From: Capniomyces stellatus
Lineage: Eukaryota > Kickxellomycota > Harpellomycetes > Harpellales > Legeriomycetaceae
Length of the DNA: 64,000 bases
Direction of reading: 5' to 3'
NCBI GenBank assembly: GCA_001661515.1
Contig: LUVW01000045.1
Location: 5,285-69,284 of the forward strand
The translations under genes and the position numbers were made by a program. Positions 23,862-36,390 of this stretch are shown here, in pieces (the stretch's first letter is position 1; each line of letters opens with the position of its first letter). The notes below the pieces were generated by a model, which did no database searches, was not told the DNA's origin, and was given only the letters and a program-made list of their open reading frames with translations.

Positions 23862-24661
23862 GATTGCTCGTTTAATTTATCTTTAGCTTTTTCAGAAAAT
23901 ATGTGCTATTCAGACTCAATCTACTGTGTTTATTTTACAATCGACTATTTGTATTTTTTTTGGGAATCAGTATAATCTTGTATTCGTATTAATATATGGA
24001 ATATCAGCACAACGGTCAGCGGTGTTACTGGATTTACTTTTTGCAACGGATAAAAGAAAACAAAAACAAAACGTATCCTAATTCAGACGAGTGTTGGATG
24101 TAAAAGTATAAACAAGAGAAACTTGAACCAAGTCTGTTCAGATTAAGGATTTATTCGCTTTGTGTTGAACTTATTTGGAACAACAACAATATAAAAATCA
24201 AAATATCAACGAGTAAATTTTTTTTCCTTTCGTTCTTTAAAGCCAAAAATTGAGGAAAAAAGTTGGAGTTAGTAAATATAAAAACATAAATACCAAAATA
24301 AAAATAAAAAATATTCAAACCAAACTAAAATCCTGGAAATTAATTGGAAGAAACTGGATAATTCAATAATAACAAAATTCACGTTTCGAGAAGAAAAAAA
24401 AAACCTCACCACCCACATTCAGGCTTGATCTGATGAAAAAACAAACACGAGTTCAAGTGATAAAATCATATTATTTTTGGCAAAAATTAACAACCAACAG
24501 CGAATCCAGCATACCATAGAAGAGCAAACTAACAATTAGATAAACAGCGCTTTCACATATATATATACCCTGTGCTATTATAGTATTCATTACTCTACAT
24601 TTTACCAGCTTTAGCACACGATTGAGTTTTAGAAAGAAGCTATTAATTTACAAAGGCAGGA
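23862..24661. other. Divergent promoter of SMD2 and MSS1
   Basis: 800 bp of AT-rich sequence between two divergent starts. I see no open frame or repeat of note beyond homopolymer runs. Confidence 0.55.
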
Positions 24662-27600
24662 ATGAGGCAAGCAATGATAATACCCAAATTAAATGGGCCC
24701 AAGTCACAGATATACAAAAAACTGAAACCATGTATCGCTATACGCAAGTATTCGCTATTGCTTCATGCCCGCAGCCTTCAAAGCGGGCTAAACACTCGAT
24801 TCCGAAATATGGATTCTCAAAGCTCTCGAGATTTTAGTGATAAGTTACAAAGTATTAACACGGTCAAATCGTTGCATGATAAGCGGTATTTTGGATATTC
24901 GGTGCAACGAGGAGGCGAGAAGACTATATTTGCATTATCTACAAGCCCTGGGCGAGCAGGTGTTGCCATAATAAGGATGTCTGGACCTGAAAGTTTAAAA
25001 GTAAGGTGTTAAAAGAATGTGTACCAACTGTGTATGTAGACATAAATGCCTTTGCAAAAGACAAAAATTATTATTATGAGGTCCCCATACCCTTTCTCTA
25101 CTAGTGTGCTTGACATTACAAACCTTTTGTAACATTATTGTCTTTCTCTTCCTTGCACGCTGTTGTAGATATTAGAAAAAATTACTACAAGTTCTAAGGA
25201 TGGAAACCCAAAGTTTGTGCCACAGCCGAGAAAGGCTTACTTGAGAAAGATTGTGAATTCAGTTGATGCTAGTGACATGATCGATATCGGATTAGTGCTA
25301 TACTTTAAAGGTATGTTATTTACTTTATTTTATTTTATTTGTAAACCGTGATCCCGCTGTACATAAAAATTAAAAGTCTATCGAAGCCAACATGGTGCGT
25401 GGGTATAAGATTAAACCGGTTGTTTGTAATTGCTGGTGTATAGGGCCCAACAGCTTTACTGGCCAGGATATGGTAGAACTTCATATCCATGGAGGCAATG
25501 CTGTTGTAAAAGGTGTTTTGGAGTCCATTTCAAAGGCATCAGTGAACTGCAGGTTAGCCGAGCCTGGCGAATTTTCACAGAGGTATAGCGCATACATGTT
25601 TATTAACGCGAGTTATAATTTGTTTTGGAATGTTTGTAGTTGATGTTTATTTAGAGGTGTAGTTGTGATTATTATGACTTCAAAGGAGTATTTTGCTGTT
25701 CATCTAAATACTTGAACGCTTGGGATTTTTCTTAAAGCAAGTTTTCAACAACTAAAGTTGCAAACTTGAAAATTTTAACATTAAAAACGTGACTAGGGCC
25801 TTCTATAACGATAAAATGGACCTAACATCAGCCGAAGGGTTGGTGGACCTGATTAACGCAGAAACTGAGGCACAGAGGAAGCAAGCAGTTCTGCAAGCAC
25901 AGGTAAGATTCGGATATATATATGTGTGTGTGTGTGTGTGCGCGTTATTTTGGATAACTGGTTATTTGATGATATTGAAAACGATTAGAATGATAATATT
26001 CAAGATTATAACGACTGTGCTGAAAATAGGGAGGGCTTGGTAAGCAGTATGAAGAGTGGAGACACGAGATTGTTAGAGCTATGGCTAACATCGAGGCGAT
26101 AATAGACTTTAGTGAGGAGGAGAGCTTGGAGGAGGAGATATTTACTAAAGGTAACACGGTTAGAAGGAGGGTATTGTGTTGTTTGGTGCGATATAATTTT
26201 GAGCTTTTACTTGGGATTGATCTGTATTGGTTTTTATGCTTGTCAACGCACAAACCAAGAACATGACCGGTAGTAACAAAACATGAAAACCCAAACCAAA
26301 CCAAACCAGACTAGTGTCAATACACAATAATAAAAACTAACATCAATTCTATTCGATACCAATTGTACCTAGTCATATCCCAAGTGAATGGACTGGTTCA
26401 AAGAATAACTATGCACCTAAAAGAGTTCAAAAGAGGAGAAATGGTGCGGAACGGTGTGAAGGTGGCGTTGATAGGCCCACCTAATGCAGGGAAAAGCACA
26501 ATACTCAATGGTTTAGGTAATAAAATAAGCAGTTGCCAGTGCTATGTCATCAAAATAACTTGATGGCACTAAGAATTTGTGCTGTTTTTTTTTCTGGTTT
26601 TTTTTTTTTTAAAAAAAAGTGAAAATGGCGGTTAAATAATGTGGTTGGGAAATCTTGGCTGGTGTAAATAGCACAAAGGGATGTTGCGATTGTGAGCTCT
26701 GTTGCAGGAACAACGCGTGATATAGTAGAGACATCGATTGAGCTTGGGGGGTTCCAGGTTGTCATTAGCGATACAGCAGGGCTGAGAAAGACACAGAACG
26801 AAGTGGAGCTTGAGGGAATACGCAGGGCGATTCAAAAGTAATTGATATTATTGATGCATCTTTGGTTTTTTTTATTTATATATTTGAAAGTCTTGGCTTG
26901 TTTGGTCTGGTTTGGCTTGATTTGTGATAAAGCTGTGCTAACACGATTTGGTATGGACTTGTAGAGCCGAAGAATCAGATATAAAAATTGTGGTATTGGA
27001 TGGATTGGAGTATATTTTAAACAAAAACAGCTTGGATGCCGAACTCAGACAAGTACTGGGCTGCAAAGAAACGCTTGTTTTGTTTAATAAGGCAGACAGG
27101 GTCAACGACCCGGCCCAGCTAAAGCTGTTGAGTCAGACTAGGTCTAATAGCGGTTCTAGTAGTTTGGATGGTTTGTGCGGTTCTGCTGTGAGCTTAAACA
27201 AGAGTTGGTTGATTTCTTGCAAAACCGGATATGGGTGGGAAAACTGGATGACAGACTTGTCGCAGATCATCAAGAAAAAGTAACTTTTTCAATATCTTGT
27301 ATTTTACATATATACTCTTCCTTTCTTTTATCTTTTTTTTTTTGCTAAAACTTTGGAACCAATTTGCAATTATTTCAATGGTTCTTTCTTCGGCTAGTCA
27401 TGTCTTAACCAAACGAGGTCTACTTTATCTAAAAAAATTTGCTTTATTTGAAACCGAAAACATAGACTAGATAGTCAAACTAAAAGCTCTGTTCCAGTTA
27501 ACAGGGTGCGACACGTAAACTTACTCAACGAATCGCTAGTACACTTGAACAGATTCTTAGGTGAGAATAGACAACATCGCTTTGCCGTATTAATATATAT

Positions 27601-27854
27601 ATTTAGCATTGCTGAGCTTTGCGATAAACTGTAACATGTTTAGCTTCTTGGATCATTGGATCGAGGGATATATGTATATTTTTTAATTAATGTTTGAAAT
27701 ACATGTATCGAATATAGACCTTGACGAGAGTTGTGTGGTTGAAGCAGCCGAGGAACTAAGGTCGGCAGCATATTCGTTGGGGAAAATAACTGGCAGAGTA
27801 GATACAAAGGACGTGTTGGATCATTTGTTTTTGCAATTTTGTATAGGAAAATAA
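24662..27854 (+). CDS. MSS1: Mitochondrial tRNA modification GTPase MSS1 (MnmE/TrmE/GTPBP3)
   Basis: With MTO1, installs the cm5/taurinomethyl-type U34 modification on mitochondrial tRNAs. Ten exons: 24662-25000, 25169-25310, 25444-25582, 25797-25902, 26030-26150, 26373-26516, 26672-26837, 26965-27279, 27505-27560, 27718-27854 (554 aa). A basic mitochondrial leader precedes the folate-binding domain ([39 protein letters not shown]). After it come [20 protein letters not shown], then the G domain: G1 [10 protein letters not shown]2 AGTTRD, G3 DTAG, G4 NKAD. The last two small exons ([29 protein letters not shown]) restore the C-terminus FCIGK, whose Cys is catalytic in the family. Without them the frame would stop prematurely at 27283. 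A TG microsatellite lies 18 nt into intron 4. Confidence 0.95.
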
Positions 27855-27958
27855 TATAATATAATATACGAATAAAATAAAAGTGAAACAATATTGGTAT
27901 AGGATTGGAAAAGCAAACTGATGAGACAAATATAATATTGGTATGGCGATAGCGGTGG
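27855..27958. other. Convergent terminator space of MSS1 and CSTF1
   Basis: Only 104 bp separate the two stop codons, so the transcripts probably overlap at their 3' ends. Confidence 0.7.
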
Positions 27959-30342
27959 TTATAGCCCTGCGTTCCAGAATTGGACGTGGTGATCTTGACT
28001 AGAAACGGAATGTTTAAAAATAGGCGACATCAATAATAATAAAATCAATGTCAAGCACGTGGAAGCAAATCAATGAAATCAAAAACCAAGTAAAAAAAAA
28101 AAAAACATAAATATGCTGCTCGATAAGGAGCGAGTTAAAGATGGCTGAAATATTTACCTGCAGGAGACATATGAATACGATGTTGGTGAAGTCGCAATAC
28201 ACCTTAAGCCATGCGAGCTTCCGCCAAATCTTGAAATAAACTGACCAGTTCTAGAGTCCCAGCAAGAAGTAGTATCCGAGTCATCGCCATTTGACAAAAC
28301 ATAATTTTCATCAAAAGTAAACGCTGCATACACATTTGACTTTGATCTTGCCAACGAAGGGTCAGTGAAATTGACAACCATTTTTCCTAATAGTTGTAGT
28401 AAAAAATTAAGTTATAATAAATTAAAACAAGCTGAATTAAAATAGTGAAGGGGGGGACTCGGCAATTTAATGAACAATGCCGATAGTTATATCAAATAAC
28501 AGTGCTAGAAAAGAGTGGGAATCTTTGGTAATAGTAAATGCCAAAGATATGCATTTATTAACAGTGGCTCCAAATACAAAATGCCAAAGATAATGCATGT
28601 ATGTGTATTTCTGCTTACCGCTACTAACATCCCATAATTTAATTGAAGAGTCAGCACCACTGCTGCTGAGCAAATACTTGGAATTCATAGTGATTCTCAG
28701 ATCATTGACAACGCATCCGCCATGAGCACCGTCAATACTTCTAACCAAATTTCCACTAACGCCGTCCCATATTTTGATCGACCCATCGTCTGAGCAAGTA
28801 GTGTACAAGGACCCGTTGTTGGCGTATTTGATTTTGTTGATTCGGGATGTGTGCATCTTGTCTGCTCCAACTCTGGGGGTAAACAGCTGAAGCGTTTTGA
28901 TGTCGTATATCCGTACCTGTTTGTCATTGGTTGCTGAGGCTAAAAGATCGCCGCTTGGGTGGAAAGCTATTGAGTTTATTGGGGTTGTGTCTTGGATAAA
29001 TCTAAACGACCTTTTGCCCTGCGCCAGCGATAAATCAAACAGCTTTACTGCCTGGTCGTCTGAGCATGACGCCAACACCAATCCGTTTGGATGAAACGCA
29101 ACATCATTCACAATCTAAATAGACGCATATGTAGATAAAATCAACCTGTCAATAACTCGCCCATGGGCTTGAAATACAAACCAGTAATAAAAACAATTAG
29201 TCTTCCCTTCGGTTTTTTTTTTTTTTGTCTTTCAACTATTTAGCCACTTACTTCACGGTGATCATACAATGTTCGAATAACTGGCTTCTCGTCTGCCGCC
29301 CCTCTTTCTGATGGACTTTTGAGCTTTTCTATTGAAACCAGCTTTAGTGTTGAATCTGCCGACCCTGTAGCAAAGTATTTTCCTATTCCGAATAATCATC
29401 CATATTTGCTTTGGTCAGTTTTGTCCTGCACCATTTGATTTTGTTTTATAGTCTGTCAACTCGTCATACCCATTGAAATAAAACATAAATCACAATTAAA
29501 TATGCCTGTTCCGATCTTTATTTGGCCATGTTTTTTTATCTGCTTACCATCATTGCTAAATGCTGCTGCCGTGGCTGGCCCTTTATGTGCAGTTTGGTAC
29601 CACATTACAAACTTTGGCGCCTCAACCACTGCTATTAACAATTTTTTTACAGCCGGTTTGTTTTTTAAAATTTAAAGTAAAATAAAATAAAATATGCACC
29701 AGGTAAATTGATCTCCCCAATTGTAGGTCTGCTTCATTAAACCGACAAGTGTACCTAGAACCTAAATTTATCCGTTAAATGCCATGCTTATCTTACATTT
29801 ATTTGCTTTTGCAACAGAGGCATCCAAAGATATTTCCAGTCCTCCTGCTTCGCCCTCAGCACCCTCCTCGTCGCTCATCGCGTCGTCTTTTGTCTCCGGA
29901 CCTTCATGCCCCTCGCCTTCCGCATCATCATCGTCATATCCTATTTAAACAGCGGTAGTTGAGTTATATATCCTTATCGCGCCAATATATCTTTCTCTCA
30001 AACTCAAAGTTTTGAACTTGGTAGTATTCATAAATTACAGCTGAAATCCAACCTTGGTACTTTTCTCCCAAAAACAGTAGTCTTGCTAACAAATCGCTCT
30101 TTTCGGCCTTCATCGGTGTTGAGGTATGGGTTGCTATGGCAGAAGCTAGGTTTGCATACCCATAGCTAGTCAATTGACTATAAGCAGTATCAAGTAATTT
30201 ACTGTATCAATAAACTGTGAATCTAGCTGTGCATGTTTATACCCTACTGCAATATACTCATTTACCTTATAATCAGCGGCAGAACCTTATCTTTAGAAAG
30301 CATTTGGGTCTCCTTTTCACCGTTTCCGACATTGAAACTCAT
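27959..30342 (-). CDS. CSTF1: Cleavage stimulation factor subunit 1 (CstF-50), WD40
   Basis: Subunit of the mRNA 3'-end cleavage factor CstF. Eight exons: 30342-30266, 30177-30053, 29940-29797, 29631-29548, 29382-29252, 29114-28619, 28386-28158, 27998-27959 (441 aa, close to the 431 of human CSTF1). The N-terminal dimerisation helix is present (LISQLTSYGYANLASAIA after splicing). An acidic linker follows (GYDDDDAEGEGHEG). The WD40 propeller starts at TAHKGPATAAAFSNDG and continues GKYFATGSADSTLKL, DVAFHPNGLVLASCSDDQAV, SGDLLASATNDKQVRIYD, GSLYTTCSDDGSIKIWDG, SKYLLSSSGADSSIKLWD and CWDSRTG. The last exon is 13 codons, ending QDHHVQFWNAGL. The order and linker fit CstF-50 better than other WD40 families. 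All seven junction phases agree. Confidence 0.93.
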
Positions 30343-30919
30343 TTTGTTTATTTTATTTAGAAATATAGTACTAGGAAAGCTTAATTATTAATCAATTGTT
30401 TTTTTTGTTTGGTTTATTTTTTTAGAGTAATCGATAACAATCAACAGCAAGAAAAAAAAACACGTTTTGCTTGTTAATCAAGTCGAGTTAGTAGTCGTGT
30501 GTTGGACACCGAGAATGTATAATAAAGTGAAACTGTAACCAAAAACAGTAATTAAGGACAGAGTATAAAACAGTAAAAAGAGTAGAACTGAGAGTCTGAG
30601 TAGTAGAAAAACTAAATAATCACGAAATTAGAAAATATATTTCCAGCATTTTTTTTTTTAATTCAATAATTATTTTTTTTCGAATCAATTTATTCGAGTC
30701 TTAAAGCGGGAAAAAAATGGCAAGTAATTAATAAATAATGCATCCCTTCGTTTATACATAGGAAGGAAGAAAAAAAAGGGCATATTAGTTGGATATAGAT
30801 AGATGTGATCGATATAAACAAGAGAAAAGGGTCAATAGAAAATAAATAATGAAAAATCCAAGTAGGCTGATGTAAAGCACAGGGCCAAAAGTAAGAAAAA
30901 TAAACATTAGATACAATGG
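30343..30919. other. Spacer between CSTF1 and SWC4
   Basis: About 0.6 kb of AT-rich sequence upstream of CSTF1 (minus strand) and downstream of SWC4. No repeats or frames of note. Confidence 0.5.
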
Positions 30920-33689
30920 TTATAGATTTTCCAAAATGGACTTTGCCTTTGCATCGCCAATCTCCTTAACCAGCAACAACTTGCGAGCCTCCAAAACTCT
31001 CATTTCGGCCTCGGTCTTGTCGGTAACCTTTTTCAGCTCCAACAAAGGTATAATCCTTGATTGGATCTCCTCGAAACGATCGCATATTGCAGCTGTTGCC
31101 ATAAATGGTCTTGGCCAAACACTGATTGAACAAGCTAATAAGCAAAACAAATCAAGTTAAAAAAGAATTAAAATCAAAATTAATAATAATATATTGGTAA
31201 AGTGACACATCAACATCAATATTAGCAATCCAATCAGTCCAGATTTACATATATTTAAGAGTTCAAAAAGAAAAGAAAAAGGAACTTACAAACACCCAAA
31301 TGATCCAGAACCAGTTGAACCTGTTCCACTCTATGTTTTGGCACCGGTTGGATCTTTTCTGACCTTAAAAACGCTCCTGATCCCAACTTCAAATCGCGTT
31401 TTGGTACCCTGGCGTTCTTTCCATTGGGTAGTGCCACAATCTCACTTGGTGTGCTTACAAGGCTCTTATCCCGGCTCAGCTCTACCAAGTTCAGATTTTC
31501 ATTTTCTCTCGCCTCTGCTTCTGCTAGTGCCTGTGCTTGTGCCTGTGCCTGTGCTTGTAATTGTGCCTGCGCTTGTAACTGTAATTGTGCTTCTGTTGCT
31601 TTGACTCTTTCCTTTTCCTTTTCTTTTTCCTTTCCTTTGTTGATGGCTGATTTCTTTGGGTTATCTGCATGTATATCTGACAACGACTCACGATTGGAAT
31701 TATTTGCTGTGTTTGACTCTTTAGGTCCACTTTGTTTTTTCTGGTTGGTCAATAGATTAAGCGCCAATTTTAGTACAATCAATTTGCATGTATTTACAAT
31801 CAATAACAATAAATAATGACCAATAATGACCAATAACGACCTAAATTGTTCTATAGTAATCAATATGCTTCAATTACCTCAATGATTGGTTCGGGTGCAT
31901 TAGGCTCTGCTCTTACTACTGTAGGGCTGGTATCTTCAAAAAACACCAACATTTGCAATGCCATCTCACGTTCTCGCGCCAGCCGTTTCTGCTGTGCCTC
32001 TATTCTCTTCAGCTCCACCAACAACATCTCCTCCTCCTCCACCTCCTTTGCCGTTCTATCAAACAACTGCTCCAGATTTCTCTTCCTCTCTCGCTCCTTC
32101 TCCTTCTCAAAAGTCGTCAGTTGCAACGCCCGCTTCTGTGCTGCTAAATTCGCATCGCTTTTTAGCACATTGTACTTTTTCCGCAGAATCGGCACCTCAA
32201 TCATTCTTTTAAGTACCCCATAATACCTGCTTTTTAAATCCTCAATTCTTCTTTGGCTCACACTCTCCAATACTTTAACTGCTGCCTTTTCCTCTTTATC
32301 CTCTTTATCCTCTTTATTATCCTTTTCCTCTTTATTCTCTTTGTTCTCTTTATCGTCTTTATTCTCTTTATTCTCTTTATTCTCTTTATCTTTATTCTCT
32401 TTATCTTTCTCTGCTGAATCTTTACTTTCATTATCCCCTTTATCCTCGGTTTTTACTTTTGTTTCCTCGTCTTCTTCCTCTTTTCCCTCTTTTCCCTCTT
32501 TTTCTTCGCCTTCGTCACCTTTACCTTCAAAATTAGCACTCTTGTTTTCTTTCATCGTAATGTCGTCTGTACCATCATTAGCCTCACTGCCAACTTCACA
32601 CTCTATCTTGCCTTCAACAACTTCTCCTTCCTTGCTGATGTTTTCTTCCTCCACTTTTGCTTCTTCTTTCTTCTCTTCCTCATACTCGTATCTATCTGCT
32701 ATTACTTGAAATCGCAAATCAAAAGTATTGCATAGCTCAAACAAATACTTTGTCTCTTTGTACGTCCATTCTTCATCTATTTTTAGTTTTATTCATTTCT
32801 TTATTCTTACTAATTTCAAGCTTAACCTTCATCAATCTATTCATTCCCCTATCACCATTTCTTCACTTTTTTCCTGGAATACCGCCTGTTATTTTTTTTC
32901 TTTCAAGATCTTTTCTTCTTTTTCTTCCCCATCCCCCCCCCCTTTTTTTTGCTGCTCTTACCTGTTAGGTACTCTTTATACTCTTCCTCTGTAAAGCTTG
33001 GAACATCGATTTTAGAATTAAACTTTGCATAGTAGTAATCTACATTGGTTTTTCAAATTTACGATTTAGTTTATAGCCCAACCATTTTACTTCTTCTGGA
33101 TCCCACCCATCCATGTATATGGAAAAACAAAAATAGTACCTTTTGGCTGTTCCTGGACTTTCACCCAATGATGCATCTTAAGTTTGTCATTTCTAGCGCT
33201 GCTTTGGAATCCTCTCACAGTCCTGTAAAGAAAATAAAAATCATTTAAACCCAGTTTTCATTTTATTATTACTTTCCAATTCGTCTGAATTTACGCGTTG
33301 TCGTATTCTTTTTTCAGGTCCCTTTACAAATAATAATAAAGCTAGTCGCGCTCGTATTTTTGCTAAAGTCTTTCTACTTGCCATTTTTGTGCTTTCCCTT
33401 TAAATTTTGGCCTAGCTTTCACTGCTTGCACCGGTATCGATATTGCTGGAACGTGATCATCCCCAAATAGATTAAATAACTCTCTACTTACTCCGGCTAA
33501 AAATAAAAGTAAAAAAGCATTATTTTAGCCATTTATTTCATAGCATTGCTATGCTTTACCAAAGAATTGCGATCAATCATCTTTGCTACCTGGCTTTTTG
33601 AATTGTGTCCCACGTGTCTTTTGCTTTTTTTGTTTTGGCTCCTGCTCCTCCTTATTCAATTCCAATATATCTCTTAAATCGTTGCTCAT
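30920..33689 (-). CDS. SWC4: SWC4/DMAP1 subunit of NuA4 and SWR1 chromatin complexes
   Basis: Shared subunit of the NuA4 acetyltransferase and SWR1 H2A.Z exchanger. Exons: 33689-33590, 33496-33378, 33222-33140, 33039-32962, 32776-31878, 31740-31290, 31134-30920 (about 650 aa). Start MSNDLRDILEL; then VSRELFNLFG, ARNDKLKMHHWVK, DYYYAKFNSKIDVPSFTEEEY and the SANT-like part (KYLFELCNTFDLRFQVIADRY). A 130-residue Lys/Glu/Asp-rich insert (many NKENKEDKEEK-type repeats) interrupts the SANT domain before RRIEDLKSRYYGVLKRM. Then come a coiled coil (KEKERERKRNLEQLFDR), a Gln-Ala repeat and the C-terminal DMAP1 helices (DRFEEIQSRIIPLLELKK). The junction between exons 2 and 3 is unresolved: exon 2 ends in phase 0 (KAQKWQ) but exon 3 needs phase 2, so a microexon or a sequence error lies in 33223-33377. 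Confidence 0.9.
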
Positions 33690-35511
33690 TGTGTTCGATG
33701 CTCTCAATGCTTCAATTCTATATCTGATTATACTGTCCGAGCCCTTTCAATTACTTTTTTTTATACTAAAGTACAACTAAAAAAGCATATCACCCATAAA
33801 AATCGGATTTAGATTTAATTTGGACTTGGATTTAATTTGGATTTTATTAAATTCAAAATGTCAACAAAGATCATCCCTTTTATTTTGCCCAACACACGTT
33901 TGTATATTCTCAGCTCTTAATTATTCATAATTTTGCTGTTCCTTTAATTTAAATACATTATTTGAACGAAAAACAATTGGCGAATTATAAACAAAAAAAA
34001 AAGCTTTAAACAAATACAACGCGACTATAAGTTTGGAATAATTTTTTTCTTAATCAATTATCCTTATTGAACTGTTGTCACCGAACTCGACCGAACTTGC
34101 ATGAACAACCAAGCTGATTGTTTTAAAGCTATACAAACAGTTCTCTCTCTACTCATAGAACGTGTTGCCTGCTAATATAACTTTTATCAGCTAGCGTACC
34201 GACACTACCACTTAAATTTGGCCTGCAGGCCTTGACTTATTGAGGTAGTCAATAATAGTCAGAGCACCCTTTGTTTTGAGGTATACGATCCTCAAAACTA
34301 ATCCACCAAACTTGTGGGTTTGAACTACACCCACTTTCACTCAGTCATGTAGAGTCGGTTTACTCGCCCCTTTATCCAATCCAAGCTGGATATGGTAAGT
34401 GCGCTCTTCTTAAATGAGCCAAAAACCCTAAAGATATTTTTTATCAACCAACAAATTTCCAAAGAAAAGCCAAATCGTTATTACTCGAAGCTTTAACTTG
34501 TGTCAAGTTTGGCCAGTTTTGCTTGGTACTTTTTGTCCACTAAAAACTAGTTTTTTTTTCACCTTGAAGCCCAAGTGTTTGCTAGGCTTCCTTTTAAGTT
34601 AAAAAAAAAAGTTACAAACACTCTTTACTTTAATTAACAATATTTCTTAGAAATATCCAGGGGGATTCACTGGGATATTGAGAAAAGATCTGGGTAAGTT
34701 TCACCGAGTGCCTTTTTGGGTTTTACAAAGCCAATAGAGTGTAGATAGTATCTGCATAAAGAACCTATTGATTGATCAGACTCACGCTATTGGCGAATGT
34801 GAAAAATACCAGCAAGGCGAATCTAGAAACTTCGACTAAACTGCAAAGCTGAATAAACAGTAAACAATTACTAAGGGGAAGAGATTATTCAAGATAAGGA
34901 AAAGCATTGATTCTTTTTTTCTTTTTTTTAAATTTTCTCCTTTTTATCAGTTACTTTTCCTTTTTATATATATAAATATACATATTAATTTATTTTTAAT
35001 ATACGTCTTGATAAAAGATTTCCAGCCAAAGAAATTGCGTTGAGTCGATTCAGCCTATAGTCTACCGAATAGGGGAGCATTTAACAAGAATTGTAATGCG
35101 TTAAAATAAATTATCTAATTTCAATAGTTAAAAACAATCAGTCATTATAATCACCCTTGATAGATAAAGTTCACATTGAAAAAAAAAAATACTGGTGGTA
35201 AAAGAAATAATAAGAAATAGTAGCCAGTAAATTAAAAGTCAAGGTTTTGCAAGCTTTTTCAGCAATCTGCAAAAAGTCGACTAAGTTTGTTATAAGGAAA
35301 GTTATTCCTAAAAAAAAACTGTATCAATTTTTTTTTTTTTGAAAATTCTCATATAATTAATCAATAGGTTAATGAAAAGATCTATAAATCTTCTACGAAA
35401 TTTAACCAACTCTATATAACGAACATAACAATCATACATTAACTAACTATCCCTTTTAAAATTAATTCTCTGTAAATATAGCATTTAGTGAATCGGAAAA
35501 ACATTATAACA
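33690..35511. other. Divergent intergenic region, 1.8 kb
   Basis: Between divergent SWC4 and the PRELI/UPS gene. Around 34130-34830 base composition is more mixed than in the AT-rich flanks, with a perfect 9-bp hairpin at 34273-34298 but no convincing reading frame. This makes it a candidate for a non-coding RNA gene. The rest is AT-rich spacer. Confidence 0.5.
34273..34298. other. Perfect 9-bp hairpin in non-coding DNA
   Basis: GTTTTGAGG and its exact complement CCTCAAAAC are separated by 8 bases (TATACGAT). There is no T-run directly after it on either strand that would make it a Pol III terminator. It lies inside the mixed-composition block described above. Confidence 0.7.
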
Positions 35512-36390
35512 ATGAGATTCTTTAATGCTACACATTTTTTCAAGTAAGTCTCTTGCTCGTTTGGCCACACATTTAGGCCCGCTTTGTTGCTTAAAACAAA
35601 CATATATCGGGTTTGACAGGAATCCAACTTGTAGTTGTTATTTAGTAATAAAAATATATCTGTTTCACCTGTTCTTTTGCTAAAAGCGTGTTTGAATAAT
35701 ATTTTCTTCTTTATAGTTCCGACTGGGATGCAGTGACAATGGCTTCATGGAGAAAATATCCAAACGATAAAACTCCACATGTGAAGCATGTCGAGATTCT
35801 TAGCAGAGAAGTAGACCCAGTCACAGGAATTTTAAAAACAGAGAGATTAATCATGGTATCGCAAAACATTCCGACATTAATAAAGAGGATTATGGGATCC
35901 AATGGAGAATCCTACGTTTTGGAATATAGCGAAGTCGATCCATCCAAGCGAGAAATGAAAATGAAAAGCGTCAACTTGACACTTTCAAACGTTTTGAAAG
36001 CAGTTGAGCAGATCGAATACCGACCCTGCCCACAGGATGAATTAAGGTACGTTGTGTATTTTTTTTTTGTAACTTGCCAACAATGACCCCACCTGTCTCA
36101 CACTTTATTTTATTTTTACTACTTGAAATCTTGAGAAACAACAAATAATTGATTCTCGCCTTATAAAGCATTTCCCCCAAACTAAATGTATGGCCATTTA
36201 TTTTATACATAGAACTGAGTTTATTCAATCCGCTGAAGTAAGCGCCAACGGGCTGATATCGAAGTTTTCTTCGATTCTTGAGGAATATAGCTTGAAGGTT
36301 TTTAAGGACAACGCACTAATAGGAAAAGTGGGTTTTGAACAAGTTCTAAGTGCTATTCAGCAAGAGCTAGCTTGTAAAGGAACTGTATAA
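35512..36390 (+). CDS. PRELI/UPS (Slowmo) intermembrane-space lipid transfer protein
   Basis: Family members shuttle phosphatidic acid or phosphatidylserine between mitochondrial membranes with Mdm35/TRIAP1. Three exons: 35512-35543, 35717-36046, 36213-36390 (179 aa, full family length). The first exon is 32 nt (MRFFNATHFF). Splicing gives NSDWDAVTMASWRKYPN, the hallmark N-terminus. Then EVDPVTGILKTERLIMVSQNIP, YVLEYSEVDPSKREMKMKSVNLTLSNVL, TEFIQSAEVSANG and the C-terminal helix (YSLKVFKDNALIGKVGFEQVL). Substrate class (UPS1 versus UPS2/Slowmo) cannot be settled by eye. PSD1, the decarboxylase that uses phosphatidylserine delivered this way, is also in the window, but the genes are 30 kb apart. 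Confidence 0.92.

Noticed and set aside
34310..34335. B-box-like GGTTTGAACTAC considered as a tRNA
   Set aside because: The flanking 5-bp stem has a 9-nt loop, not the 7-nt T-loop, and no A-box, acceptor or anticodon stem could be drawn.
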